A stretch of DNA of 64,000 nucleotides from Dama dama (taxonomy: Eukaryota > Chordata > Mammalia > Artiodactyla > Cervidae): the NCBI RefSeq assembly GCF_033118175.1, contig NC_083695.1, forward strand, positions 33,559,607 to 33,623,606, in the 5' to 3' direction. Positions 1-12,197 of this stretch are shown here, piece by piece (within the stretch, counting starts at the first letter, position 1; every line of letters starts with the position of its first letter). The position numbers were made by a program, and so were the translations under genes. The notes beneath the pieces were generated by a model. It ran no database searches, was not told the origin of the DNA, and worked only from the letters and a program-made list of their open reading frames with translations.

Positions 1-710
1 CCCATTTACTAGTTAAGTTTTCATGTTCTTTGAAAACAGTCAGGGCTGTCTATTACTCTCTAAGAAAAGCTCAGTGTGATTTGCAATTCGGGTAGGCATA
101 AAGCACAGAAGGTGTGCAAAAGAAAATGCAAACTCTAAAGGAAAAACAATCTCAGCAGCTGAAAGAGTAATGTCAGCACATCATCACAACTCCTACTGCT
201 ACAAAATATTATTATAAATCACTTTGAAAATGTTCTCCACTACAGCCAAACCAATTTTAAATCTTGTTCTTATTGGCATAGGTACTGGTAATGATGTGGA
301 TGGAACAAATTAAATAGCATTCTTTCAGAACATCTATGCATGGCTTTCTTAGGGAAAACTTCTTACCAGATGAGGTTTTATACAATATGAATTTTTCTTA
401 ACTTTTAATGTAAAAAGGTAACTTCTTAACTCATGTTCCATTTTAAATGTTTTGTAACCACAAAAGACAAAGTCCTTTAATTAATCCAAAAGTTGAAAAT
501 AATCTAGAATGACATATGTGGAACTGTCCTGTTCCTGACAAAGTATTATCTTTGGGGCATGGTTTGTATGGTTTAGTGATCTCAGGCTTGTCAAGAAATG
601 AGACTTCTTTCAACACCCACCTTTCTATCAAAGCTAGAAAGCAAAATGGAAGACAGCCTACCCTAGGCAAAGGTTAGCCTTATCATAGAATTTATTTTTG
701 GAAGGACCTT

Positions 711-1080
711 TATTCAGATTTATTAAGGTATAGATTACATATGGTAGAATGCACATACATTTTACCAATTAACATGGAACAGCCACTGTAATCAAAATAT
801 AAAATATCTTGTATGGTTTGTTTTGAAATATAGTATGGATACACAACTGGTTCAGATTTTCATTATGTTGGCACATCATACCTATGATTTTCATACCTAT
901 GCCAGTGACCATCAGATCAAGTAAAAGAACCCTTCTAGCACTTTAGAACCCACACCTTGTGCTCCCCTCCTAATCATTACCCCCACCAAATTTACCCATT
1001 ATTTTTGCTTCTACTGCTAACAATTTGTTTTGCTTCTTTTTAAAATAGAATCACCCAATATATAGGCTTTTTATCCTGCT
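711..1080 (-). mobile_element. Old L1 (L1M-type) 3' end, antisense
   Basis: The tract tttattaaggtatagattac, the following aatgcacatacatttta block and the pyrimidine-rich cccctcctaatcattacccc segment resemble the reversed 3' UTR of mammalian L1M elements. Divergence is high and the ends are approximate. Confidence 0.6.
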
Positions 1081-1497
1081 CTGTCCCCATACTTTTTAAA
1101 GCACTACCTTCCTTTTTGACAACATGAGATGTTCAACTACTTCTTCATATAACCCCAGCTCCTTTCACAAGCAAATGTTTTTAGAAACCCAAATCTGGGT
1201 ACCAGACATGCTCATTGCTACTTAAGAATCATTGCTTCTAGACCCTCTTACAAATAGATTGGCAGTATATGTATATAAAAAAAAACCATGACTCCACACC
1301 TGTTTATATTTATTTCTCTATCCATGTATATATTTAAATTCCATGAGTTCAGACTAATACCTTTGATTCCAGTCCAACAATAAAGTTCTTTCTGACCTTC
1401 TTCCTTTGCTTATTTATAACTTCTTACTCTGATATTGAAAGTTCTGGTTTTGTTATATAAGCTATACTTACTATTTGTTTCTTCCTAAAGTAGTTTT

Positions 1498-1708
1498 GTT
1501 TTGGGGCTTCCCTGGTGCAGTGGTAAGAAGTCTGCCTGCCAATACAGGAGATACATATTCAATCCTTGGGTCGGGAAGAGCCTCTGGGGACGGAAGTGAC
1601 AACCCACTCTAGTATTCTTGCCTGGGAAATCCTATAGAGAGAGGACCCTAGCAGGCTACAGTCCATGGGGTCGCAAAACAGTTGGACACAACTTAGCAAC
1701 TCAACAAC
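1498..1708 (+). mobile_element. Bov-tA SINE
   Basis: tRNA-derived head (ggcttccctggtgcagtgg), B-box-like segment, then the BovB-derived tail ending in cagttggacacaacttagc. aaagtagtttt is duplicated at 1487-1497 and 1709-1719, so both ends are firm. Confidence 0.93.
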
Positions 1709-1792
1709 AAAGTAGTTTTTAATTGCTTTCCCAAACCCTTGACATACAGTGTTAGTTTACAGTTATTTTTGTCTTTGACCCTACAGTATCTA

Positions 1793-2108
1793 GTCAGTTC
1801 AGTTCAGTCGTATCCAACTCTTTGTGACCCCATGAACTGTAGCACGCCAGGCTTTCCTATCCATTCCCAACTCCCGGAGTTTGTTCAAACCATGTCAGTT
1901 GAGTCAGTGGTGCCATCCAACCATCTCATCCTCTGTCATCCCTTCTCCTGCCCTCAATCTTTCCCAGCATCATGGTCTTTTTCAATGAGTCAGCTCTTTG
2001 CTTCAGGTGACCAAAATTTAGGAGTTTCAGCTTCAGCATCAGTCCTTCCATTGAATATTCAGGAGTGATATCCTTCAGGATTGACTGGTTTGATCTCCCT
2101 GCAATCAA
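1793..2108 (-). mobile_element. BovB LINE 3' end, antisense
   Basis: Reverse complement of the last about 315 bases of BovB: from agtcagttcagttcagtcgt to gatctccctgcaatca. The minus-strand frame still reads the C-terminal LKLKLLNFGHL-type segment. Confidence 0.9.
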
Positions 2109-3009
2109 GATGCTGTTATCCAAAAGTAACTTTAAGTTAGTTCTTTTTATTCTATCCACTTCAGTATGGTTACATTATTCATTTGTAATACAGTTATATT
2201 TGTTAGAGTTTGTATTCTACTTTGGTTTCCTTTCATATCTGGGTTGTTTTTTTTTTTAATTTATTTTTTAATTGAAGGGTAATTGTTTTTTAAATAAGTA
2301 AAAAATTTACTCTTTATATCTCACGTTCTCTGTGTTTTGACAAATGCATATGTTTATGTAACTACTACCATAGTTACAATTCAGAATTTTCCAAACGGAT
2401 GGTACCAATTTATATAGAATGACTTTTTCCCCTCACGTTTTCACCAGCATTTGATACTATCCATCTTTTTAGTTTTGTCATTCTGGTGAGTATGTACTAG
2501 TATCTCATTGTGCTTTTAATTGAAATTTTCCTGTTGTAATGAGGTGGGGCACATTTTCATCTGCTTATTAGCACTTGAATATCTAGTTTTGTAAAGTTCT
2601 TGTTGAAGTTTTTGTGCTTATTTGATTGTCTTATTGATTATAATTCTTACAGTCAGCATATAAGTCGTTGGTTAGAAGAGCCGTTAATTTTATTTATTTA
2701 CTGTAAAATTCTATTTTGTATTCTTTTTTCCTGTAGCACACACAATGTAAATGTAAATATCAAATCACTTTGTTGTGCATCTGAAACTAATGTAATATTT
2801 TGTTTTGTTTTTAATTTTTAATGGATTATAGCTGATGAACATTGTTGTGTTAGTTTCTGCTGTACAGTAAAGTGAATCAGTTATACATACACATATATCA
2901 CTCTTTTTAAAATTCTTTTACCATAAAGGCCATTAAAGAGTATTGAATAGAGTTCAATTACAGTAGGTCTTTATTAGTTATCTATTTTATATATATGTAG
3001 TGTGTTATA

Positions 3010-3286
3010 CGGAGAAGGCAATGGCACCCCACTCCAGTACTCTTGCCTGGAAAATCCCATGGATGGAGGAGCCTGGTAGGCTGCAATCCATGAGGTCACT
3101 AAGAGTTGGACACGACTGAGCGACTTCCCTTTCACTTTTCACTTTCATGCATTGGAGAAGGAAAAGGCAACCCACTCCAGTGTTCTTGCCTGGAGAATCC
3201 CAAGGATGGAGGAGCCTGGTGGGCTTCTGTCTGTGGGGTCGCACAGAGTCGGACACAACTGAAGTGACTTAGCAGCAGCAGCAGCA
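3010..3286 (+). mobile_element. Bov-A2 dimeric SINE
   Basis: Two BovB-derived monomers in tandem (ggagaaggcaatggcacccc and ggagaaggaaaaggcaaccc), ending in the CAG-repeat tail agcagcagcagcagcag. gtgttata flanks it at 3002-3009 and 3287-3294 and lies in an L1, so it is a clean insertion. Confidence 0.95.
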
Positions 3287-4639
3287 GTGTTATATTAATC
3301 ACAATTTCCTAATTTATCTTCCCTGCCCTTTCCCCTGGTAACCATAAGTTTTGTTTCCTACATGCATAACTGTATTTCTGTTTTGTAAATAAGTTCATTT
3401 GTACACTTTTTTCTAGATCCTACATGTAAGCAATATCATACGATATTTGTCCTTCCTCTGACTTAACTTCATTCAGTATGACAATCTCTAGGTCCATCTG
3501 TGTTGCTGCAAATGGCATTATTTCATTCTTTTTTTATGACTACTCTGAGTAATATTCCATATACCAGATCTTCTTTATCCATTCTTCTGTGGATGAACAT
3601 TTAGGTTGCTTCTGTGTTCTGGCTGTTGTAAATAGTGCTGCAGTGAACCTTAGGATGCAAGTATCTTAGAAAAGCCTTTAATTTTAATATAGTCAGATTT
3701 ATAGTGTTTTCCTCTGTGGTAAATAAACTTTCATGTTCTTTTGGGGAAAATCTTTACATATGCCAAGCTCATGTCTTCATATTTTCCTATTCTTTTTTCC
3801 TAAAGTTTTAATTTTAAAAAATCTTTCATGTAGGTCCACAGTCCATCTAGAATTAGAGCTAGTTTTATAAATGGTGTGATCCAGAAGGCATGATTCATTC
3901 ATTTTACCCATATGAGTAACCAGTTGACCCGTCATCCTCTTCCTAACTGCACTAAATTGATACCTTTGTCATATTTCGGGTGATCTTATATCTGTGATTC
4001 TTTTTCTTGACTATTCTGTTCCATTGTCTCTTTATTCTTATACTGGTTTACATTGTCAGTTACTTAGTTTATATAATCACCTTTATTATCTGATTATTAT
4101 CAGCTTTCTAACTTTGTTCTTCAGGACTCTCCTGGTTCTTCTTGGTCCTTTGCATTTCCACATAAATTCCAGAATCTGTTTATTATTGCCCCCTCTAAAG
4201 TTTTTTGTTTTTTGTTTTTGTCAAATTCTTAATAGAATTTTTTTGAGATTTTATTGAATCTGCATTTCAGTTACAGAGAATTAATACCTTTATAATATTG
4301 TGCTTTCTAATCCATAGAGTATTTCCCTCTGATATTTTAAGTGGTCTTTAATTTTTCTCAAAATGTTTGTTATTTTCAGTGTAATAGTCTTGTAATATCT
4401 ATCTTTGTAAGATTCCAAGTTTTTTGTCTTTTAGTGCTATCCCTCTTTAAATGACATCCTTTTAGATTTCAGTTTCTATTTCCTTTTTATTGATGTATAG
4501 ATTTTTTATTGTGACCTTGTTTTTATTCATTTTAGTAATGTATCTTGGTTCTGTAGGATTTTCTGTATATATAATGATATCATCTGTGAATATTTACAGA
4601 TTTACAATTTTGCTTCTTTCCCAAATATTTACTTTATTT

Positions 4640-4891
4640 TTTTTTTTTTGGCTGTATGGGCTTTCTCTAGTTGTAGCAAGCGGGAGCTACTCTCTAGTTG
4701 TGGTGTGCGGGCTTCTCAGTGCGGTGGCTTCCCTTGTTATGGAGCACAGGCGCTAGGACACAGGTTCAGTACTTGAGGCGTACAGGCTTAGTTGTTCCGC
4801 AGCACGTGGGATCTTCCCCAGTCAGTGATTGAACCACTGTCTCTTGCACTGGCAGGTGAATTCTCTGTCACTGAGCTACCAGGGAAGTCCC
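4640..4891 (-). mobile_element. CHR-type tRNA-Glu SINE, antisense
   Basis: T-rich start (reversed A tail), ggctgtatgggctttctcta, internal agcacaggcgctagg, and the reversed tRNA-like head ctaccagggaagtccc at the right edge. Confidence 0.9.
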
Positions 4892-5885
4892 ACAGATGTT
4901 TGCATTCTTTCAAACTTTTTCTCAACTGTATTATCTAGCACAGTACAGCATATCAAATATGAGTACAGTTGAAATGGTTATTTTGAGCATCTTTGTCTCA
5001 TTTCCAACAGGTGAAAAACAGTACTTCATCAAAAATGATATTTGCTATAGTCTCTTGGTCAATATTCTTTATCAGATTAAGGAAGTTTCCTTCCAGTCAT
5101 AGTTTACTAACTTATTGTTGTTTACAACTTATTGTTGTTTACAACTTGTTGTTAAGACTATTTTTACTCATGAAGGAATGTTGTGTTTTATCCAATAACT
5201 GTCCTGATCTATTAAGATTGCTATATGATTTCTTTCCTTCTTTTACTTTTAATGTGTGAATTATAGCTTGGTTTTGGAGTGGTAAAACCACCTTTGCATT
5301 CTTGAGATAATCCCAATATACTTGTGATATTCTTGTATTACATCATTGGATTTGACCTAATTATGATTTGTTTCTGATTTTTGCAGTGTTGCTTAGAGTT
5401 TCCTTATAATTTTCCTTTCTTGTAACATTTTGTTAGTTTGAGTAGGAACATTATGATGATCTTATAAAGTGAATTAGATAAGTGCCTTTTTCTGTTCTAG
5501 AGTTTTATTACACTGATGTTAGTTTTATGTAAATATTATAAAGAGTTCACCCTTCAAAATGTCCTGGCGCAGGGAATACTTTGTTGGATGACTTTTCATT
5601 GCAGATTCAGCTTCTTTCATTGAATCAGAATGTGTAGCTTCCATTTCTTTCTATGCTAGTTTTGATAAATTGTGCTTTTTCTAGGAATTTTTTTCATCTA
5701 AATATTAAAATCTATCAGCATAAAATTATTCATACTCTTCTCTCACCTTCCTGCTTACTATAGGATTTATGATGTTCTTTTTAAAATTCCTGACATTGGA
5801 ATTAAATTTCTGCTCTTTTCCTTGATCACATCCTAGAAGTTTAATTTAGTTAGGATTTTCCAAGAAGTAGATGCCAAGATGAAGT

Positions 5886-6238
5886 TAGAGGGACTTGCCT
5901 GGTTATCCAGTGGTTAAGAGTCCACCTGCCAATGCAGAAGACACAGATTAGATTTCTGGCCCAGGAAGATCCCACATGCCTGAGAGCAACTAAGCCCATG
6001 TGCCACAACTACTGAGCCTGTGCTCTAGAGACCATGGACCGCAGCTACTGAGCTGGCGTGCTACAGCTACTGATGCCTGTGTGCCCTGGAGCCTGTGCTC
6101 ATCAAGAGAAGACACTGTAAACAGAAGCCTGCACACCGCTACTAGAGCATAGCCCCCATTCACCTCAACTAGAGGAAGCTGGTGGGCAGCAACAAAGACC
6201 CAGCCAGCCACAGATAATTAATTGTTTACATTTTTGAA
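5886..6238 (+). mobile_element. CHR-type tRNA-Glu SINE
   Basis: Head ggacttgcctggttatccag, body with gatcccacatgcctgagagc, and tail acaaagacccagccagcc. aagatgaagt is repeated at 5876-5885 and 6239-6248 as the target-site duplication. Confidence 0.93.
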
Positions 6239-6517
6239 AAGATGAAGTGAAACGTCAAAAGATTTATTGAAGGAAACACCTGTGAAGGATAATAAGATGG
6301 CAGTCAGAGGGGGCAAAGAGACCTGTCCAATTGTGATGCAGGTCTGTTCCCTGTGTTAGAGAGAAGGAAAATACATAGGAAAGAAGCAAAGTAGGAAGAG
6401 GCTTAGGTTATAATACAGTTAAGTTTTGACAACATCAGTGAGGATTCCTCAAGCCATAGTTGCTCATCAAGCCAGGCCTTGGAACAGAGTCCCACCTCTC
6501 TCAAGAATAGGATTCCA

Positions 6518-6871
6518 GGGCTTCCCTGGTGACTCAGTGGTAAAGAATCTACCTGCCAGTGCAGGAGACTCGGGTTCAATCCCTGGTCCAGGAAGATCCC
6601 ACATGCCGTGGAGCAACTAAGCCCATGGGCCACAGCTGTTGAACCTGTGCTCTAGAGCCCAGAAGCCACAGCTACTGAGCCCACATGCCACAACCCAAAG
6701 CCTGCGTGCTTAAGGTCCCGTGCTCTGTAACAAGAGACGCCACAGCAGTGAGAAGCCTGCCCGCCTCACTAGAGAAAAGCCCACACAACAACAAAGACCC
6801 AGCACAGTCAAAAAATAAATAAATAAATGAAGCAACAGCAAAAAAACAAAAAACAAAAAAAACTCCACTGT
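6518..6871 (+). mobile_element. CHR-type tRNA-Glu SINE with A-rich tail
   Basis: Starts gggcttccctggtgactcag, contains ggttcaatccctggtccagg (B-box-like) and ends in agcacagtcaaaaaataaat followed by an impure A/C tail. Confidence 0.93.
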
Positions 6872-7570
6872 CTTCCTGCTGTGTTCAGTCCCATGCTGTT
6901 GGGAAGCATGGACCCAGCATGAAAGCAGTGATGGATTCAGAACATAGCTAGTTCCATCAGTCAGTTATGGCACATGGCAGATCTGAGAGGCGCATTTTGA
7001 TGGCCTCCACAGGGTTGATCAATTATTATTAGTCTTATAGAGAATCAAGTGCCTTCATTGATTTTTCTCAATTATCTAGTTTAATTTTCATCTTTGAAAT
7101 TTATTTTTATTTATTTATTTTTCATCTTTGAATAAATCCTTAAGTTACTTAGAAAGTTTTGCTTAATTTCCGAGTACCTGGAGATTTTCTAATTATCATT
7201 TTGTTTCTGACTTTGTTTAATTTTATTGTGATCAGATATGTTGGATGATTTTATTTCTTCAAAATTGTTGTAATTTTGTTTTTACTGCATGCCATATGGT
7301 TAATTTTATACATAGTCTTTGGGCATTTAAAAAAATGCAAATGCTGATATTCTTATATATGGTCTTTATATATACAGTTAGGTCAAGTTTGTCAAGTTTG
7401 TAGTTCAGACCATTTATATTCTTGTTTATTTTTGTCTGCTTGTTTTATCAGTTATGAAGAGAGGTTTATTAAACAGCCCTACTCTGATTTGAATTTGTGT
7501 ATTTCTCCTTTTGGTGCTATCAAATTTTGATTTATGTATTTTGAAGGTATCCTATTACACGCACATAAGT

Positions 7571-7862
7571 TATTTTGTTTAATATTTGTTTATTTATTTT
7601 TGGCTGCGCTGGGTCTTATTTGCTATACACGAACTTTCTCTAGTTGTGGTGAACGAGAGCTAGTCTTCATTGTGGTACACAGACTTCTCACTGTGGGGGC
7701 TTCTCTGGCAGAGCATGGGCTCTAGGCATGCAGACTTCTCTAGCTGCTGCATGTGGGCTCAGTTGCTCTGAGGCTTGTGGGGTCTTCCCAGAGCGGGGAT
7801 CAAACCCATGTCCCCTGCATTGGCAGGTAGATTCTGGACTCATAGACCACCAGGGAAGTCCT
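7571..7862 (-). mobile_element. CHR-type tRNA-Glu SINE, antisense
   Basis: Tail region tttatttttggctgcgctgg at left, head ccaccagggaagtcct at right. ataagtt is present at both edges (7564-7570 and near 7867), a plausible short duplication. Confidence 0.9.
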
Positions 7863-8396
7863 GTATATAAGTTTAGAATTCTTTTATCTTCATGATAAAT
7901 TGAACATTTTATCATTCTGAGATGTCCCTTTTTACTTCTAATAATGCCTCTTGCCTCAATGTCTGTTGTATCTGTTATTAGTGTAAATATGCCAGCTTTC
8001 TGTGGGTTATTATTTGCACTGGTGCATGTGTTTCTATTCCTTTACTTTCTACCTTTCTTTGGTCTTAATTTAAGATTTTTTTTTTTTTTCAGTCAACATA
8101 CAGTTTTTGTTGTTTTTCAATTCTGACAATCTCTATCTTTTGGAATCTTTATATTAAATATAAATAACTCAAATGATTGGATTCATGTTCTATTTTCTCA
8201 TATTTGTTTTCTTTTTTCTGTCCTTTCCTGCATCTTTTGGATTAATCAGATGTTTTTAATTCTCATTTCTATCTCTATATGTTTGCCAGTGGTATATCTC
8301 TTAATGTGTACCCTAAAGATTACAGAATCTATCCTTGACCTATTAAAGTCAAATATAAACGATAACTTCTGCCACTTCTCATACAATAGTAGGATC

Positions 8397-8398
<2 letters not shown>

Positions 8399-8430
<32 letters not shown>

Positions 8431-8453
8431 GTCACTCAGTCGTGTCTGATCTT
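8399..8453 (-). repeat. (GT)15 plus a 25-base Bov-tA tail stub
   Basis: A perfect GT run (8399-8428) is joined to tagtcactcagtcgtgtctg, the last bases of a reversed Bov-tA tail. gatctt occurs just before and at the end, so the stub plus its GT extension may be one severely truncated SINE insertion. Confidence 0.7.
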
Positions 8454-8964
8454 AGAAGTTTTAAATCCATCTAAACCTTTCAATCTTTTGTATTATTGTT
8501 GTCATTCATTTCAATTCTACATATATCTTTACATATATCTTAATGCCTTATAGTGACAAAACACTGTTATCTTCTGCAGTTGAGTATACTCCTTCCATTG
8601 TTTTTCTTTCCCTTTTGCATTTCCGTGTTTTATCTAAGTATTTACAAATTATTGCATAATTTTTCTTCTGCCTAAACAGCTCCCCTTTTGGTGTTTCAGT
8701 CAGTGTGTGAATTCTTTTGGGTTTTGCTTGAAAATGTTTCTATTTTGCCTTTCAATAAATATGGAACTCTATATACTGGGTTATATTACTTGAGCTCTTT
8801 AATGATCACCTTCCATTATCTTTTGGATTCTTTTATCTTTGTTGAGAAGCCAGGCATTAGTCTTATTCTTGGTTCTTTGAACATGATAGTTTCATTTTCT
8901 TTTACTGCTTTTTGTGATTTCTCTTTGAGCTTAACTTTGGTTTGTTTGTCTTTTGAATTTTTAT

Positions 8965-9235
8965 CTTGTATGGAGTACAGGTAATTAACAATACTGTGAT
9001 AGTTTCAGGGGTACAGCAAAGGGACTCAGTGATACGTATTACATGTGTCCATTCTCCTCCGAACTATACTCCCACCCAGGTAGCCACACAGCATTGAGCT
9101 GAGTTCTCTGTGCTATATAGGAGGACTTTGTTGGTTATCCATTTTAAATCTAGCATTGTTAACATGTCAATCTGAAACTCCCTGACTGTCTCTTACTCCG
9201 ATACTTCCTCCCCTGACAAGCATAAGTTTGTTCTT
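8965..9235 (-). mobile_element. L1 3'-end fragment, antisense
   Basis: agtttcaggggtacagcaaa, the gtgtccattctcctccgaac block and gaggactttgttggttatcc are reversed L1 3' UTR sequence typical of artiodactyl L1. It interrupts the older L1 text. Confidence 0.75.
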
Positions 9236-9830
9236 TATCTTTGACTTTAATTTTGTATTTGGTTTTGTACTTATCCTGTTGGGATTTTTAGTGCTTCTTT
9301 CATCTTTGACTCTGCATCATCTTCTTAATGTTGCTTAACAATTTGGGAAAATTCTCAGTAATTATCTCTTTAGATACTGCATTCCTGTCTTTCCAATTAG
9401 AGACCAATCACACATATCTTGGGCCTTTTTCATTGTGTTCCATATGTCTTTTTTACCTTTTTTGTATCTTTTATCCTTTTTCTTCCCTCAGGCTTCAGCT
9501 TGTGTGTTTTGCAGTGACCTAGCATTAGTTCACTAATCCTTTCTCTTTTGCTTTCTCCTATCTGCATTTCAACACATCTGTTGATTTCATTATTTCAGTA
9601 ATCACATTCTTCTTTTTCTAAATTATTTGGTTCTTTTTTATTGATCTCAGTTTTATAATGTAATCCTCTACCTTGTCATTAATTTTTCAAACATGTTAAT
9701 TATAATAATAGTAAACTGCATGTCCAAAAGCTATATCTCAGTTATCTGTAGATCTGTTTCTTTTATCCCTAATAAATTATAGCATTTCTGCTGGTGATAC
9801 TGTCTTTTTGTAGAAAGCAGCTAGAGTAAA

Positions 9831-10228
9831 GCTAGATCAGAACGTGAACCAACACAAGGTTTTCTTGCAGTTTTTATAAGGCTCAGTCTATTTCTGATTT
9901 TTTTTCCCCCTCACTCCTGAAATTCTGCAGGTCTCCTGAAATCCTGGGGTATTTACTAGGATCCCTACTCACTGGTAGGTTCTCTTTGGCACCATATAAC
10001 TACCAAAAACATTACTCCGCCTTTTAGAGATCTTCTACTTAATCTGTTGACCTCTTGTCCTGCTCCCTTACAAATTTGGCAGATACCGCAAAGGAGAAAA
10101 CGCCTGAGACCAGTCTTACTCCACTACCCCCTTCATGATTATGACACTGCAGTTCAGATTGCCTTCACTCCAGGTGTGTCTCACCAGGCCTGGAGAGTGC
10201 CAGAAACTCCATTGGCTTTGTTGCCTCT
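9831..10228. other. Unique intron, no feature seen
   Basis: Sequence between the L1 composite and the split Bov-tA. The open frame starting at 10047 runs from this unique text into Bov-tA and BovB, so it is a chance fusion and not a gene. Confidence 0.6.
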
Positions 10229-10347
10229 TGTGCACTTAGTCGCTCAGTTGTGTCCGACTCTTTGCGACCCTGTGGACTGTAGTCTGCCGGGCTTCTCTGT
10301 CCATGGGGATTCTCTAGGCAAGAATACTGGATTAGATAGCCATTTCC
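10229..10347 (-). mobile_element. Bov-tA SINE, 3' half (split by BovB)
   Basis: Reverse complement of the BovB-derived tail of Bov-tA: cttagtcgctcagttgtgtc, then the tgtccatggggattctctag block. It breaks off at gccatttcc, where BovB begins; the remainder is at 11388-11477. Confidence 0.88.
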
Positions 10348-11387
10348 ATAAACTGTGGAAAATTCTTCAAGAGATGGGAATACCAGACCGCCTGATGTGC
10401 CTCCTGAGAAACATGTGTGCAGGTCAAGAAGCAACAGTTAGAAACGGACATGGAACAATGGACTGGTTCCAAATTGGGAAAGGAGGACAACAAGGCTGTA
10501 TATTGTCACCTTGCTTATTTAATTTATATGCAGAGTGCATCTTGTGAAATGCTGGACTGGATGAAGCACAAGCTGGAATCAAGATTGCCAGGAGAAATAT
10601 CAATAACCTCAGATATGCAGATGACACCACCCTTATGGCAGAAAGTGAAGAGGAACTAAAGAGCATTTTGATGAAAGAGGAGGATGAAAAAGCTGGCCTA
10701 AAGCTCAGCATTCAGAAAACTAAGATCATGACATCCTGTCCCACCACTTCATGGCAAATAGATGGGGAAACAATGGAAACAGTGACAGACTTTATTTTGG
10801 GGGGCTCCAAAATCACTGCAGATGGTGACTGCAGCCATGAAATCAAAAGACACTTGCTCCTTGGAAGAAAAGCTATTACAAACCTAGACAGCATATTAAA
10901 AAAGCAGAGACATTATTTTGCCAACAAAGGTCTCTCTAGTCAAAGCTTTGATTTTTCTAGTAGTCATGTATGGATGTGAGAGTTGGACCATAAAAAAAGC
11001 TGAGCAGTGAAGAATTGATGCTTTTGAACTGTGGTCTCGGAAAAGATTCTTGTGAGACCCTTGGACTGCAAGGAGATCCAACCAGTCAATCCTAAAGGAA
11101 ATCAGTCCTAAATATTCATTGGATGGACTGATGCCGAAGTTGAAGCCCCAACACTTTGGCCACCTGATGCAAAGAACTGACGCTTGGGAAGAGACTCTGA
11201 TGCTGGGAAAGATTGAAGGCGGGAGGAGAAGGGGATGACAGAGGATGAGATGGTCGTATGTCATCACTGACTCGATGGACATGAATTTGAGCAAGCTCCA
11301 GGAGTTGGTGATGGACAGGGAAGCCTGGTGTGCTACAGTCCATGGGGTTGCAAAGAGTCGGACATGACTGAGCAACTGAACTGAACT
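10348..11387 (+). mobile_element. BovB LINE 3' portion, sense to ADK, nested in a Bov-tA SINE
   Basis: Plus-strand BovB runs from aaactgtggaaaattcttc through the RT region. The YADD-type segment near 10600-10640 is now out of frame with the frame before it. It ends at the BovB 3' terminus gactgagcaactgaactgaa. Frames at 10417-10659 and 10635-10979 are BovB fragments broken by frameshifts. The left flank is the first half of a reverse-oriented Bov-tA (to ...agccatttcc) and the right flank its second half (ccttcttcaggggatcttg...). This is the only BovB copy of seven in the sense orientation. Confidence 0.92.
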
Positions 11388-11477
11388 CCTTCTTCAGGGG
11401 ATCTTGCCGACCCAGGAATCAAATGGGTCTCCTGCATTGCAGGCAGATTCTTTACTAGCGGAGCTAAGGGGAAGCCC
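11388..11477 (-). mobile_element. Bov-tA SINE, tRNA-derived half (continuation after BovB)
   Basis: Continues the Bov-tA broken at 10347: caggggatcttgccgaccc, then gcattgcaggcagattcttt and the reversed head aaggggaagccc. The outer flanks cctctt on both sides (near 10224 and 11476) are consistent with the original SINE target-site duplication. Confidence 0.86.
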
Positions 11478-11867
11478 TCTTAGCATAAGCCAGTTCCCCA
11501 GATTCTGAGACGTTCACCAGGCCCTGAAGAAGAAAGTCAACTTTTAGCACATCAGTGTAGCTCTTAAAGGTTCTCTTTTCTCAGAGGTCTTGTCCCATCA
11601 ACTCTTGGCTATTTTGGCAGTTCTCATACCTTCATTTATTTAAAAATTAAAAAAAAATTTTTTTCAACTGTTCTAGCTATTTATGATGTATGAGTTGGTT
11701 TGTTACAAGCAATAGCAATAGAACCTAACATCCTTAGTGAATATCTTTTATTATAAATTCGAAAAGTATATGGTCCTGGAAAGTTAAGTGGGCTGATCTA
11801 TTTGTTATGTAAGGTTGTTAGCTGATTTAGTAATACTGCACCCATAATCCACTTTGAAAACTGCTAG

Positions 11868-11975
11868 ATTAGGTAATTTCCCCAAGACCCCAAAGTTAGA
11901 GGCAAAAACAGCTGGATTAGAACCTAACCTTTTGATTCTTAATCTAGTATAATCTATTCTGCACTATGCTGCCTT
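11868..11975 (+). mobile_element. MIR SINE fragment
   Basis: aatttccccaagaccccaaa, then ggattagaacctaacctttt, matches the MIR core and 3' part in divergent form; the right end is approximate. Confidence 0.7.
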
Positions 11976-11990
11976 ATGTATTTATTGCAG

Positions 11991-12197
11991 CAGTGGTTCT
12001 CAGCTTGGAGCAGTTGTTCTCTTTCCTGTTGGTTGTCACAATGGAATAGGTAGAGGAAGGTTGGGGAATTCTACTAGTATCTAATGGATAGAGGCCAGAG
12101 ATGCCACTAGACATCCTTTAATTCACAGGATAGCAACTCACAACAAAGAATTATCTGACCCAAAATATAGATGGCACCATGGTTGGAAAACCCCTGG
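11991..12197 (+). mobile_element. MER20-like hAT-Charlie DNA transposon remnant
   Basis: Starts cagtggttctcagcttggag, contains ttggttgtcacaatggaata and atagaggccagagatgccac, ends ggttggaaaacccctgg. The near-inverted ends fit a short non-autonomous hAT element; the MER20 name is from memory of the consensus. Confidence 0.75.

Larger units (their letters stand above)
2236..9830 (-). mobile_element. Antisense old L1 (L1M/HAL1-like) composite, broken up by younger insertions
   Basis: Outside the nested SINEs this interval is T-rich on the plus strand and carries reversed L1 features in order. The 3' UTR-like part comes first (2290-2830; 3290-3660 with ttcttctgtggatgaacatt). Diverged reversed ORF2-like text follows (3660-5880, with blocks such as tgtccttcctctgacttaac). 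Comparable text resumes at 7020-8960 and 9240-9830. No reading frame longer than about 100 codons survives. It may be two or three L1 copies rather than one. Nested in it are SINEs at 3010, 4640, 5886, 6518 and 7571 and an L1 tail at 8965. Confidence 0.65.

Noticed and set aside
3271..3286. CAG trinucleotide repeat (and again near 58207)
   Set aside because: This is the normal variable tail of Bov-A2, not a disease-type expansion or coding repeat.
6518..6600. tRNA-like A and B boxes in SINE heads (also at other SINEs)
   Set aside because: These belong to tRNA-derived SINEs; there is no complete cloverleaf or functional tRNA gene.
10047..10547. 166-codon open frame with RT-like C-terminus
   Set aside because: It runs from unique intron through half a Bov-tA into BovB; the RT-like part is a BovB fragment and the fusion is accidental.
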